Shown here in pieces: positions 28,483 through 37,791 of a stretch of DNA of 64,000 nucleotides (its first letter is position 1; the number at the start of each line of letters is the position of its first letter). The notes below the pieces were generated by a model that was given only the letters and a program-made list of their open reading frames with translations, was not told the origin of the DNA and searched no databases. Made by a program: the position numbers and the translations under genes. The stretch is from a bacterium (lineage in GTDB: Bacteria; Electryoneota; Electryoneia; Electryoneales; Electryoneaceae): assembly GCA_020444425.1 (NCBI GenBank), contig JAHLLB010000004.1, positions 1 through 64,000 on the forward strand, written 5' to 3'.

Positions 28483-28971
28483 TCAGGCGTCGAAACGCTC
28501 TCCGAGGATATTAGTAAATGCGTGTACTTTAAGCTTGAAGGTACGCGCGGGAGTGGTGATCTCAACCGTTTTACCGGCTTTCGCGCCACGAAGCTGCTGA
28601 CCGATCGGTGACAGAATCGAGATCATTCCCTTCTTCACATCCATCTCTTCCGCGAGCACGAGCTCGTACGAGTAACGCTTGCCGTTGGCAACTTCCTCGA
28701 GGTCGACGACGGAGTACAGGCCAACCGACTTCTTGTCCACATCGTTCAGGTCGATGCTGGCGAGACGCTGGTGACGGTGACGAAGCTGCTGCAACCGCAC
28801 CGCGCAGTAGTTCTGACGTTCCTTCGCCGACTCGTATTCGGCGTTCTCAGACAGGTCACCCTTCTGGCGGGCTTCGTCAATGCGAATCGGAAGATCGACT
28901 TCCAGCTCGTGCGTCACTTCAGCGATTTCTTTTTCGAGGGTTTTGCGGACGGCTTCAATCCGTTCGTTCAT
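28483..28971 (-). CDS. greA: Transcription elongation factor GreA/GreB family
   Basis: RIDEARQKGDLSENAEYESAKERQNYCAVRLQQL; GKTVEITTPAR. Confidence 0.9.
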   Translation of the reverse strand: MNERIEAVRKTLEKEIAEVTHELEVDLPIRIDEARQKGDLSENAEYESAKERQNYCAVRLQQLRHRHQRLASIDLNDVDKKSVGLYSVVDLEEVANGKRYSYELVLAEEMDVKKGMISILSPIGQQLRGAKAGKTVEITTPARTFKLKVHAFTNILGERFDA

Positions 28972-29018
28972 GCGTGCACTTCCTGGCGTTTCTCGCTCGT
29001 AAATAACTACAGAAAAAG

Positions 29019-29056
29019 GCATCGGGGAAGCCGGTTCTTTGCCGGTTCCCCGATGC
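29019..29056. terminator. Long hairpin upstream of the greA-type gene
   Basis: GCATCGGGGAAGCCGGttctttGCCGGTTCCCCGATGC. Confidence 0.6.
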
Positions 29057-29170
29057 GCATCATGGAAAAGCAAAGCTACCGCGCCAAATCGCGCCGCGCA
29101 AGGGCGGAACCCATAAGGGAGGAGTATGCAATCCCATCCGAACACTCAAGCCTGCCATTTCACTGCACAG

Positions 29171-29201
29171 AAAACCCCCATGCCTGAACGACATGGGGGT
29201 C
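29171..29201 (-). terminator. Rho-independent terminator for the upstream minus-strand gene
   Basis: ACCCCCATGcctgaacgaCATGGGGGT preceded on + by AAAA (poly-U on minus). Confidence 0.85.
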
Positions 29202-29226
29202 GGAAATCAGCTTGTTTGTGTCACCC

Positions 29227-32190
29227 CTACTTCATCAGAGTCACCTTGCGCAGCCCGTTCAGCTTACCCGGCACCTCAGCGCGGATGAAGTAAATCCCGC
29301 TGCTCAACTGCGAACCGTCAAAGCTGAAGCTGTGTGCTCCCGCCGGCGTGATGCCACTGGCCAATGTCGCCACCCGCTGCCCCATCACGTTGAACACGCT
29401 GACGGTCAGCTCGGACGCTTCCGGCAGGCTCACATCCACGGCACACGTCGGGTTGAACGGGTTCGGCCACGCCTGACCCATCTCGTACTTGACGGGCAAT
29501 TCCACCGTCGCCGCGGCTGCGCCGTTGAACGCCACCTCGCTGGCCGCCCACACGTCCACCATGTCACCGGACTCAACACCACCAGCGCTCTTGGTGAACT
29601 CGAACGTATCCGCGATGTACAGGTTGGCGTTCATTCCGACACGGCCCTCGAACGTGTACACACCGGCCGGTGCCATCGCGGGCACGGACAACGTCTGGTT
29701 GTACAACGTCACGTTCATGAACGGCGTCATCGTGAACGTCTGCGTGCTCACCGGACCATACAGCGTGCCGTTCGGCAGATGCGCGTACACCTTGTAGTAC
29801 AGATTGGGGTACGAACCCGGCAGGAAGCTCTGCAGGTGCAAGTTGTACACCACGTTGCCACCATTCGGCGGGACCGTGGCCTGAACCGGCGTCAAGGTCA
29901 ACACGGCCGGATCGTTGTTCTGCGGGGCTTCAATGTCTTCCTGCGCGCTCGGCTGGAGCTGCCCAATGCCGTTGTAGGAATCGATCGTACCGCGCAACGT
30001 AATCTCGTCACCGCCCAGGAACCCACTGAAGTCCAAGTTGGCGTCTCCCCAGACGCGCACATCGGCCGGACCGGATCCGTCGTCAACCCAGATATTGAAA
30101 CTGGTTCCCGGTTCACTTGGATCCCACTGGAGCGTACCGGTAATCTCCGCCCATACGCCTTCATAAGGCACTGAGTCGTCGATATCGCCAGTTGCAAAAA
30201 CCATCGGTTCCGGCAATGGATTGCCGCTGGACAGCTCGGTGAACGTAAAGTTGATCAGCTCTGTCGTATCGAAGTACTGGTCAATCGTGCCCGTAATCTC
30301 AATCAAGTCTCCACGGTCGAGGCCTACACCCTGGGCAGGATCCCAGGAGTACACCGCGATGCCGTAGCCGGAATTGTCCTGGATGTAGACGTCCACGTAT
30401 TGCGTGTGAACGGTGTTGTGGCCCTGCGTGACCACCGCGACAAACGTGACTTCCGTCCCGAGATAGGAATCCGGATCGGTCTGGACATCGGCAATCTGGT
30501 CCGGCTGCTCCCAGCTGCCAACTGCCGGTTCGCTGGCCGGCGCAACGCCTTCGTCGTAATGCGCGACGATGGTGTATTCATAATCACCGGACGCCGGAAG
30601 TGCATCGGTGAATTCGCGTGCGTTCGGTCCCACCTGGCCGGCCAGGCTGCCGTCCCGGAAGATCTCGAAACCGGCGAGGTCGTCGATCTCATTGCCGCCG
30701 CCAAGCGTCGCCTGGGTACCGTTCGGATACTCAACGACTGCTTCGATGAAGAGCGCGAGTTCGCCACCGTTGAAGTTACCCCAGTTGCCGCTCGGATTCA
30801 GCAGGAAGCTGTTTGCGCCAACGGCGTCGTTGTAGGTGATCCGGTTCATGCTGTTCATGTCAAGGAAGCCGGCCACGAACGGTTCATCAAAAAAGAGGAA
30901 CTGATCTTCGAGGTTGATCTCCACCCAGCCCGGTTCATGCTCACCGTGCACCATATCGAGGATCATATCGTTCGGCCAGCCGTTCTCGACATCGAACAAC
31001 CGCACGCCGAATTCGGCTGCACCGACGAGATGCATGCGCACCGCAATCAGACGGCACAACTCCGTCGGCGTAAACTTCATGCAGAACGTCCCACCCTGCC
31101 AGTACCACTGGCTGGCCGCCGGTTCCTCAAACTCACCCATCACCACTGCCGGGTTACCCCATTCGGGCGCTTCCCAGGAAACCGTTGCTTCGCCCGTCCC
31201 CTGGTTAACCACAACCGCCGGGTTGATCGCCGGCGCGATGTTACCCGTCCAGTACGCATCCGCAACCGTCGGATCGGATTCGTCGTTGTCATGCAACGCC
31301 GTCACTTCGTACTGGTACGTGCCTTCCGCACTCAGGTAATCCGTGTAGGTGTCGTCGGTCGTCTGGGCGATCTCGTTGCCGTCCCGGTAGACTTTGTACG
31401 TGATGAACTCGTCCAACTCGTTGGACTGCGAATCCCACGCGGCCGGGATGCCCATCGGCGCGCTCATGCCTTCCGGCGCGTCCCACTGCATCACGTTTTC
31501 CACAGCCTGCACCGGGTCCGTGTTCGCGCCACTTTCCGGAGCCAGCAACGAAACCTGGTCATTGGAACTGACCAGCGCCTGGATCGCAAGATTGCACCCG
31601 AACCCAAGCATTTCAGCCCATGCGGTGTACGGCGGCATCGCCTGATACTGCACACCCGTCACAGGATTCGTGCTGTCACACCCGATGAACGGCGCACCAC
31701 TCGCCGTGAACACAACAGCGACCCAGAAGTCATCGGTGAACGTGAAGTTTTCCGCACTCACATCAACCGTCACCCAACCGTCCGGATCGCCGGAAAGCGG
31801 ATCTGAGGTGTACAGCACCGCTCCCGGTTCGCTCCCGCCGCTGCTGTCCAACACCATCAATTGGACATCTTCCATCGGGACCCAACCGCTATTCCCCATC
31901 GCCGCGTGAGTGTAGACACTGACCGCGTCAAGAGTTACCTCGTTGTCCACCATCATGTGAACCGCCCACGCATTGCCCGGAGCTGCAAGCGAAGTCCAGG
32001 CAGTTTCCAACGAACCGTCGTGGTAGCCGAGGAACTCCTGGTCGTACTCGTACCAGTTCAATGTCGTCGCGCCTGTCGCACGATCCACATCGGCCTGCAA
32101 CCCGAAGGGTGCGGGAGTCTGGCCAAAAGCCATACTCACCACAAATAGAAGGAACACCACTGCTGACAAACTGCTCCTGAACCGCGTCAT
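29227..32190 (-). CDS. Large secreted multidomain protein (fibronectin III/OB-like segments) with type IX sorting domain
   Basis: Signal MTRFRSSLSAVVFLLFVVSMAFGQ; YKVYRDGNEIAQTTDDTYTDYLSAEGTYQYEVTAL; C-term WPNPFNPTCAVDVSLPEASELTVSVFNVMGQRVATL...VTLMK. Confidence 0.88.
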   Translation of the reverse strand: MTRFRSSLSAVVFLLFVVSMAFGQTPAPFGLQADVDRATGATTLNWYEYDQEFLGYHDGSLETAWTSLAAPGNAWAVHMMVDNEVTLDAVSVYTHAAMGNSGWVPMEDVQLMVLDSSGGSEPGAVLYTSDPLSGDPDGWVTVDVSAENFTFTDDFWVAVVFTASGAPFIGCDSTNPVTGVQYQAMPPYTAWAEMLGFGCNLAIQALVSSNDQVSLLAPESGANTDPVQAVENVMQWDAPEGMSAPMGIPAAWDSQSNELDEFITYKVYRDGNEIAQTTDDTYTDYLSAEGTYQYEVTALHDNDESDPTVADAYWTGNIAPAINPAVVVNQGTGEATVSWEAPEWGNPAVVMGEFEEPAASQWYWQGGTFCMKFTPTELCRLIAVRMHLVGAAEFGVRLFDVENGWPNDMILDMVHGEHEPGWVEINLEDQFLFFDEPFVAGFLDMNSMNRITYNDAVGANSFLLNPSGNWGNFNGGELALFIEAVVEYPNGTQATLGGGNEIDDLAGFEIFRDGSLAGQVGPNAREFTDALPASGDYEYTIVAHYDEGVAPASEPAVGSWEQPDQIADVQTDPDSYLGTEVTFVAVVTQGHNTVHTQYVDVYIQDNSGYGIAVYSWDPAQGVGLDRGDLIEITGTIDQYFDTTELINFTFTELSSGNPLPEPMVFATGDIDDSVPYEGVWAEITGTLQWDPSEPGTSFNIWVDDGSGPADVRVWGDANLDFSGFLGGDEITLRGTIDSYNGIGQLQPSAQEDIEAPQNNDPAVLTLTPVQATVPPNGGNVVYNLHLQSFLPGSYPNLYYKVYAHLPNGTLYGPVSTQTFTMTPFMNVTLYNQTLSVPAMAPAGVYTFEGRVGMNANLYIADTFEFTKSAGGVESGDMVDVWAASEVAFNGAAAATVELPVKYEMGQAWPNPFNPTCAVDVSLPEASELTVSVFNVMGQRVATLASGITPAGAHSFSFDGSQLSSGIYFIRAEVPGKLNGLRKVTLMK

Positions 32191-32700
32191 GACGTCTCTC
32201 CTGATCAAGAAATCCGTGGGTGGACCCATGTTCTGCAGACAAGGATCCCCTGAATGCCAATTTATGTTATGTTTATCACAAGTAGGGGTAAAAAACAAGA
32301 AAACAGACGTTTCTGCTAAAATTGATACAAGAGTTAGAATAATATCCGACAGGTAACTCTCTGATAATTCTAGACCGAGTGGTCTGAAACTGTTAATACT
32401 CTAAAATAACGATAACTAGCGAAAACGCAAGTCTGTAGCTCTGAGTGGCACCGGGTTTCGGCTGATCAATGGGAAGGCTCTCGACTTGCAGCAACCATGT
32501 AAAAAGGACACGTATCCCGCCAAGGTCCGTGTCCATCGAGTGCCGCACTGCCGGATTTTTTAAACGAGGACTATGGATCCGATTCACACACGTTCAACAC
32601 TCCTCAGTTGGCAAAATCCACCGCCCCGGGAGGCCCTGAACCGGCTTGGGCTGTGCGCTATATTCCGAGATACTCGAGTCGCAGCCACTTTCGGATTCCC

Positions 32701-34872
32701 ATGTATCGCTTGACATTCCTGCTCACCCTGCTGGCTTTGGTCGTTGTGTTGTCGGCCCCCGTCGCAGCGCAACCGGCTCCCGTCCCCCTTACCGCGCAAC
32801 GTGTCGCGGACGATTCCGGCTTGACCTTGCCGGTCGATGACGAATCCCCATTGTTGGACGCGCCGCCCACAGCAGCCAATTTCATTCAGATCGAACCGTT
32901 CGATGGTCAACCCTCGCGCTTCCCGACCCGCGTCTGGCTGCGGTACGACAGTGACAACCTGTACGTGCTCTTCGTTTGCGACGATCCCGATCCAGACAGT
33001 ATCGCGCACCTCGTGCAGCGGCGTGACCGATCCTCCCGCAGCGACTTCGTCACCTTCGGCGTCAGTCCGTTCGGCGATGCCAAGAGCGGGTACTGGTTCC
33101 GGGTTACGGCGGGCAACGTGCAGACCGACGCGACCATGACCAACGTGAACAGCAGTGACAGCAACTGGGACGGTGTCTGGACCTCATCCGTCGTAAGAAC
33201 CGATACCGGCTGGCAGGCATTGCTGGAGATTCCGTTTGCCACGTTCCGGCACAGTGATCCGGAGCGGAAGCCATGGACCGCTGTCTTCGAACGGTTTGTC
33301 TACCGGACACAGGAATGGTCCACCTGGCCGGCGTTCGACCGGCGTGCGCAAATCCGCATTGACGGATTTCTGCCGGTCACCGGCCTGAGCGGTATTCCCG
33401 GCTCTTCGCACATCGAGCTAATCCCGCACGCCGTCGCACGCTGGGATGATTCCCCCGGCGACGAGTGGCGGTCGGAAAACGACTGGGACAACGTCGGGAT
33501 CACGGGTAAAGTCGTGCTCAACCCGTCGTGGTCGATGGACGCCACCTACCAGCCCGATTTCGCGCAGGTGGACGTTGACGATATCGTGATCAACCTCTCC
33601 GACTACCCGGTCTTCCTGTCAGAGAAACGCCCGTTCTTTCTCGAAGGGCTCGACCTGTTCCAGCAACAGCCGATTCAACTGGTGTACACCCGCCGCATCG
33701 CCGACCCGGTGTACGGTGTCCGTGTCACGGGCCAGGAACCGACTGTTCGCGCCAGCGGCTTGTACGCCAGCAACCTCAACGAGGACGGACAGCGCGAAGA
33801 TGATTTCGCCGCGCGGGCGTTGTGGAGCATCTCCGGCCGCAACACGCTCGGCGGCACGATCACCCATCAGCATATGGACGGCGAGAACGTGTCGGCGGCC
33901 TCGTTCGACGCCACCCTGCGTTGGGGGAAACGTAACGAGACGGTCCTGATCGGCGCGGTGTCGGATGTGCCAGGCTGGAACGAGCAGCCGGTCAGCGTGG
34001 AGAGTGAAACGTTCATCGAGGGGCCGTGGCGGCTGGAGATGAACTACGAGGCCGGTTTCCGCGGGCGCGATTTCATGATCAACCACCTCGGCTGGGGACG
34101 CTATTCCGACCAGATCTGGAACTGGGCACGCCTGCAGCGGCGTTGGTTCCCAAAGGATAGCGCGATCGAGAGCTACCGCTTCTACCTCAACCTGTACCAG
34201 GAATCGCACCAGGACACGCGTTACGGCTTCGGCAACGCAACCCTCGGCTACGCCACCCACCTGCGCAACACGTGGGGCTGGGGTGTGTTCGGCTACTACG
34301 GCGGCACGGTCCGGCGCAACTATCTCGACGAGGACGAAACCACCGACCGCATGATCCTGACCGACAACTTCGGCGACTATGTCACCGAACGCTACGACTC
34401 CTGGTCCTACAACGCCTGGATCGAATCCGATTACCGTAAACCGTTGCGCGGCTACATCGAAACCGCGCACCAGAGCCTGCGTGACGGGCAACGCGTTTAC
34501 GTCAACCCGGACCTCTACCTCACCCCGCGCAACAACCTCACCTTCAGCGTCGCGATGCGCTGGTCGCACGTGTGGCAGGTGTACGACATCGCGGACGGGT
34601 CCGAAACCGACTTCCGCGTCTGGCGCTTCGGCGTCGACTGGTCACCGGTGCTGAACACCTCCATCCGCGGCACGCTGCAGTACGTTGACAATTCCGACGA
34701 TGACGACCAGCAACTGCTGGCGAACGTCGTCTTTGCCTGGAACTGGCACCCGGGAAGCTGGTTCTACGTGGTCTATGGCGAGAACCGGGACGAGTCCGAC
34801 GTGTTCAACGCCCGCCCCGGCGACCGTACCATCCGCCTTAAAGCGACGTGGTTTGTGACGTCGGCGTTGTGA
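32701..34872 (+). CDS. DUF5916-type outer-membrane/carbohydrate-binding-like protein
   Basis: Signal MYRLTFLLTLLALVVVLSAPVAAQ; FPTRVWLRYDSDNLYVLFVCDD...; SEKRPFFLEGLDLFQQQPIQLVYTRRI. Confidence 0.85.
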   Translation: MYRLTFLLTLLALVVVLSAPVAAQPAPVPLTAQRVADDSGLTLPVDDESPLLDAPPTAANFIQIEPFDGQPSRFPTRVWLRYDSDNLYVLFVCDDPDPDSIAHLVQRRDRSSRSDFVTFGVSPFGDAKSGYWFRVTAGNVQTDATMTNVNSSDSNWDGVWTSSVVRTDTGWQALLEIPFATFRHSDPERKPWTAVFERFVYRTQEWSTWPAFDRRAQIRIDGFLPVTGLSGIPGSSHIELIPHAVARWDDSPGDEWRSENDWDNVGITGKVVLNPSWSMDATYQPDFAQVDVDDIVINLSDYPVFLSEKRPFFLEGLDLFQQQPIQLVYTRRIADPVYGVRVTGQEPTVRASGLYASNLNEDGQREDDFAARALWSISGRNTLGGTITHQHMDGENVSAASFDATLRWGKRNETVLIGAVSDVPGWNEQPVSVESETFIEGPWRLEMNYEAGFRGRDFMINHLGWGRYSDQIWNWARLQRRWFPKDSAIESYRFYLNLYQESHQDTRYGFGNATLGYATHLRNTWGWGVFGYYGGTVRRNYLDEDETTDRMILTDNFGDYVTERYDSWSYNAWIESDYRKPLRGYIETAHQSLRDGQRVYVNPDLYLTPRNNLTFSVAMRWSHVWQVYDIADGSETDFRVWRFGVDWSPVLNTSIRGTLQYVDNSDDDDQQLLANVVFAWNWHPGSWFYVVYGENRDESDVFNARPGDRTIRLKATWFVTSAL

Positions 34873-35204
34873 GAGCTGGCCCTGTCAACTCGTGACCCGG
34901 GATTCGTTTCCACAGACTCCAGTCCATGCCGGGCTGTTACCGATCACCGAGTACCGGCTACCGTTTACCGTCGTTCCACACCACTCCCGGAGTCAGAGTC
35001 GGAAATCAGCAGGCCGGAAAAGTTCGTCGTTACGCAGATTTCGCCGTATATTCGTTTAAACTAACTTTCCCCCAGCCACCGCGCAGATATCCACGCCCCC
35101 CACGACGCGTCCGCCATCGAACCGGACACCAGCCACGCGTACCCGGATCCGGCTCGTGCATATACAGGAGACCTTCATTCCCCCCACATGGAAAGGAGTA
35201 ACTC

Positions 35205-35678
35205 ATGGATGCGACGACAAACGGACTGCACCGGCATGACCTGTTTGCCCGACTCAACGTGGATGAAATCAAGCAACTCGACAAATTCAGCCACATCGTC
35301 GACTACGCCAAAGGCGATTCCGTCTTCAAACTGCAGGACAAGTGCTCGCACATTTACATGCTGATGGAAGGCACGGTTCACCTGATGCTGCCCGACCGTG
35401 GCCAGGAACTCAACCTCGCCTTCGCACGGGTGATCCGGAACGAGATCTTCGGTCTGTCGGCGTTGATGAACCATTCCCAATACACGGCGGAGGCGCGCTG
35501 TATCTCCGGCTGCCGGGTGATGGCGATCGAGGCGAAACCGCTGCTGCAACTGCTCGAGGAAAACAAAACCGTCGGCTTCGACATCGTCAGCGCCGTCTCA
35601 CGCATCTACTACCACCGCTACCTGCAGATGCTGACCAAACTGCAGGACATTGTGTCGCAGGTGACCGTGCTGCCGTAG
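35205..35678 (+). CDS. Cyclic nucleotide-binding (Crp/Fnr sensor) domain protein without an obvious HTH
   Basis: LFARLNVDEIKQLDKFSHIVDYAKGDSVFKLQDKCSHIYMLMEGTVHLML; only 157 aa. Confidence 0.8.
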   Translation: MDATTNGLHRHDLFARLNVDEIKQLDKFSHIVDYAKGDSVFKLQDKCSHIYMLMEGTVHLMLPDRGQELNLAFARVIRNEIFGLSALMNHSQYTAEARCISGCRVMAIEAKPLLQLLEENKTVGFDIVSAVSRIYYHRYLQMLTKLQDIVSQVTVLP

Positions 35679-35695
35679 TCCGCTGATAGTCATAC

Positions 35696-35725
35696 AAAAA
35701 CGGGGAGCCGAGGGCTCCCCGCTTA
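35696..35725. terminator. Terminator between convergent genes
   Basis: AAAAACGGGGAGCCgagGGCTCCCCGC. Confidence 0.8.
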
Positions 35726-35757
35726 TCCCACATCTCGAGTCTGGTGTCTGTTGCTTT

Positions 35758-35792
35758 TGACTCACAACTCACAACTCAGAACTCAGAACTAT
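35758..35792. repeat. Degenerate heptamer tract (ACTCACA/ACTCAGA)
   Basis: GACTCACAACTCACAACTCAGAACTCAGAACTA. Confidence 0.9.
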
Positions 35793-35798
35793 CTTTCC

Positions 35799-36752
35799 CT
35801 ACTTCTTCAGCTCGGCGTTCAGGGCCGGCAGAACTTCCATCGCATCGCCGACGAGGCCGTAGTCCGCGACCTTGAAGATCGGGGCGTCCTTGTCCTTGTT
35901 GATCGCGACGATGGTCTTGGAGGTCGTCATGCCCGCGAGGTGCTGAATCGCGCCGGAAATTCCGACAGCGATGTACAGCGTCGGCGAGACGACCTTACCT
36001 GTCTGGCCAACCTGTTCGGCGTGCGGACGCCAACCGGAGTCGACCACCGCACGGCTGGCCGCGACCGCCGCGCCCAACGTCTCCGCCAGATCCTCAACCA
36101 GCTTGAAGTTTTCCGGCTCCTTCAGGCCACGTCCGCCACCGACGATGCGGTCGGCTTCGGCGACATCGATCTTCTCGCCACCGGCCTTGCGCGTCTCAAC
36201 CACTTTCGCCTTCGCGGAATAGTCGAGACTGAGGTCGACACGTGCGCCCGCGCCGGCGTCGGCGACAGCGTCGAACGTGTTCGGACGGGTCGAGACGACC
36301 ATCGGCAACGTATTCGCCTTCACCGAACGGTACACCTTGCCGGCGTATTCCGGACGGATCGCCGCAACAGTTCCGCCCTCGCCGGTCAAGCCGGTGACAT
36401 CCTCGATCAGGCCGGCGTCCAGCTTCACCGCAACGCGCGGGGCTAGTTCACGGCCACGGGTCGTCGCCGGAATCAGGCACACCGTCGCGCTCGCCTGCGC
36501 CGCGGCGTCCGCAACGGCGGTGAGGTGCGCTTCCGGCACGTAGTTTTCATGATCGGCGCTGTCGGCGACGTAAATCGTCTCCGCGCCGTGGTTCTTGATC
36601 GCGTCGATGTGGGCGTCCAGGCCCGAGCCGACGACAACGGCGTTCAGGCTGCCGCCCAACGCACCGGCGAGCTTCTTCCCTTCGCTCAGGGCTTCAAGGG
36701 AGGCCTTCTTCAGGCTGCCGCCGGACACTTCACAGTAAACGAGTACACTCAT
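35799..36752 (-). CDS. etfA: Electron transfer flavoprotein alpha subunit
   Basis: YIAVGISGAIQHLAGMTTSKTIVAINKDKDAPIFKVADYGLVGD FAD-binding motif. Confidence 0.97.
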   Translation of the reverse strand: MSVLVYCEVSGGSLKKASLEALSEGKKLAGALGGSLNAVVVGSGLDAHIDAIKNHGAETIYVADSADHENYVPEAHLTAVADAAAQASATVCLIPATTRGRELAPRVAVKLDAGLIEDVTGLTGEGGTVAAIRPEYAGKVYRSVKANTLPMVVSTRPNTFDAVADAGAGARVDLSLDYSAKAKVVETRKAGGEKIDVAEADRIVGGGRGLKEPENFKLVEDLAETLGAAVAASRAVVDSGWRPHAEQVGQTGKVVSPTLYIAVGISGAIQHLAGMTTSKTIVAINKDKDAPIFKVADYGLVGDAMEVLPALNAELKK

Positions 36753-36769
36753 GGCGTTGCTCCCCGATT

Positions 36770-37519
36770 TTATTCGATGACCTTGGCTTCTTCACGCAGC
36801 AAACGAACGAGCTCGGGCACCGCCTCGACACCCTCGCCGACGATCTTCCCGGCCGGACGCTCCGGCGGATAGTCCATCGTCGTGGTCGCCGTGCGGATGT
36901 CGCCAGCTTCGGCGTCCACCGTCTCGATCTGCTTCTTCTTCGCCATCATGATGCCCTTGAGCTTCGGATAGCGGGGCTCATTCAAGCCCTTCTGCGCGGT
37001 GATAACGCACGGCATCGACGCCTCGAGCACCTCGCTGCCGCCCTCGATGTTGCGTTCGGCGGTCAACGTGCCGTCACCAACCTCCAGCTTGTTCACCTCG
37101 GTGACACACGGCAGTTCGAGCAGCGACGCGACCATCGGGCCGATCGCCGTCGAATCGTCGTCCGTCGTGCGATAACCGGTGAAGATCAGGTCGAAACCAC
37201 GATCCTTGATCGCGTTTGCAATCGCCTTGGCGCTGGCCAGCTGATCGTACTCGCCTTCACGTTTTACAAGCACCGCATTGTTCGCGCCCATGGCGACGAC
37301 TTTACGCAGAGCTTCCACCTGGTCATCTCCACCACAGGCCACGGCAGTCACTTCGCCACCGTGCTTCTCGACGAGCGCCAGCGCCTCTTCTGCGGCGTAT
37401 TCGTCGTACGGGTTCAGCACCCAGTTCAGGTCGCGCGTCTCGATCCCGCTTTTGTCTCCATTCAGCCGGATCATGGCGGCGGTGTCGGGCACGAGTTTCA
37501 CGAGCACCGCGATGTTCAT
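36770..37519 (-). CDS. etfB: Electron transfer flavoprotein beta subunit
   Basis: MNIAVLVKLVPDTAAMIRLNGDKSGIETRDLNWVLNPYDEYAAEEAL; MPCVITAQKGLNEPRYPKLKGIMMAKKK. Confidence 0.97.
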   Translation of the reverse strand: MNIAVLVKLVPDTAAMIRLNGDKSGIETRDLNWVLNPYDEYAAEEALALVEKHGGEVTAVACGGDDQVEALRKVVAMGANNAVLVKREGEYDQLASAKAIANAIKDRGFDLIFTGYRTTDDDSTAIGPMVASLLELPCVTEVNKLEVGDGTLTAERNIEGGSEVLEASMPCVITAQKGLNEPRYPKLKGIMMAKKKQIETVDAEAGDIRTATTTMDYPPERPAGKIVGEGVEAVPELVRLLREEAKVIE

Positions 37520-37791
37520 GCTCCCTCCGTGTCGTTTCTGATGAAAAATCTCTCATCTCTGGAATGGCTCGAAATATAGGGCGGGTAAACATTTTCCGCC
37601 ACCAGAGAGGAACCGCTCCGCGCCGGGAGAGACGGGGCAAGACACATCCGGAGCAGGCATCAAGGATTATCCCTGGCGATCCAGGGTTTGTCAACTATCT
37701 CATAAAGGGCATGTTCAGGTGAAGGCTTCAGGTACTTGTCTTGCGTTTCGGGAGGTCTTTTTCCGTTTCTTCCGTGAATTCCGCGGTTCTA

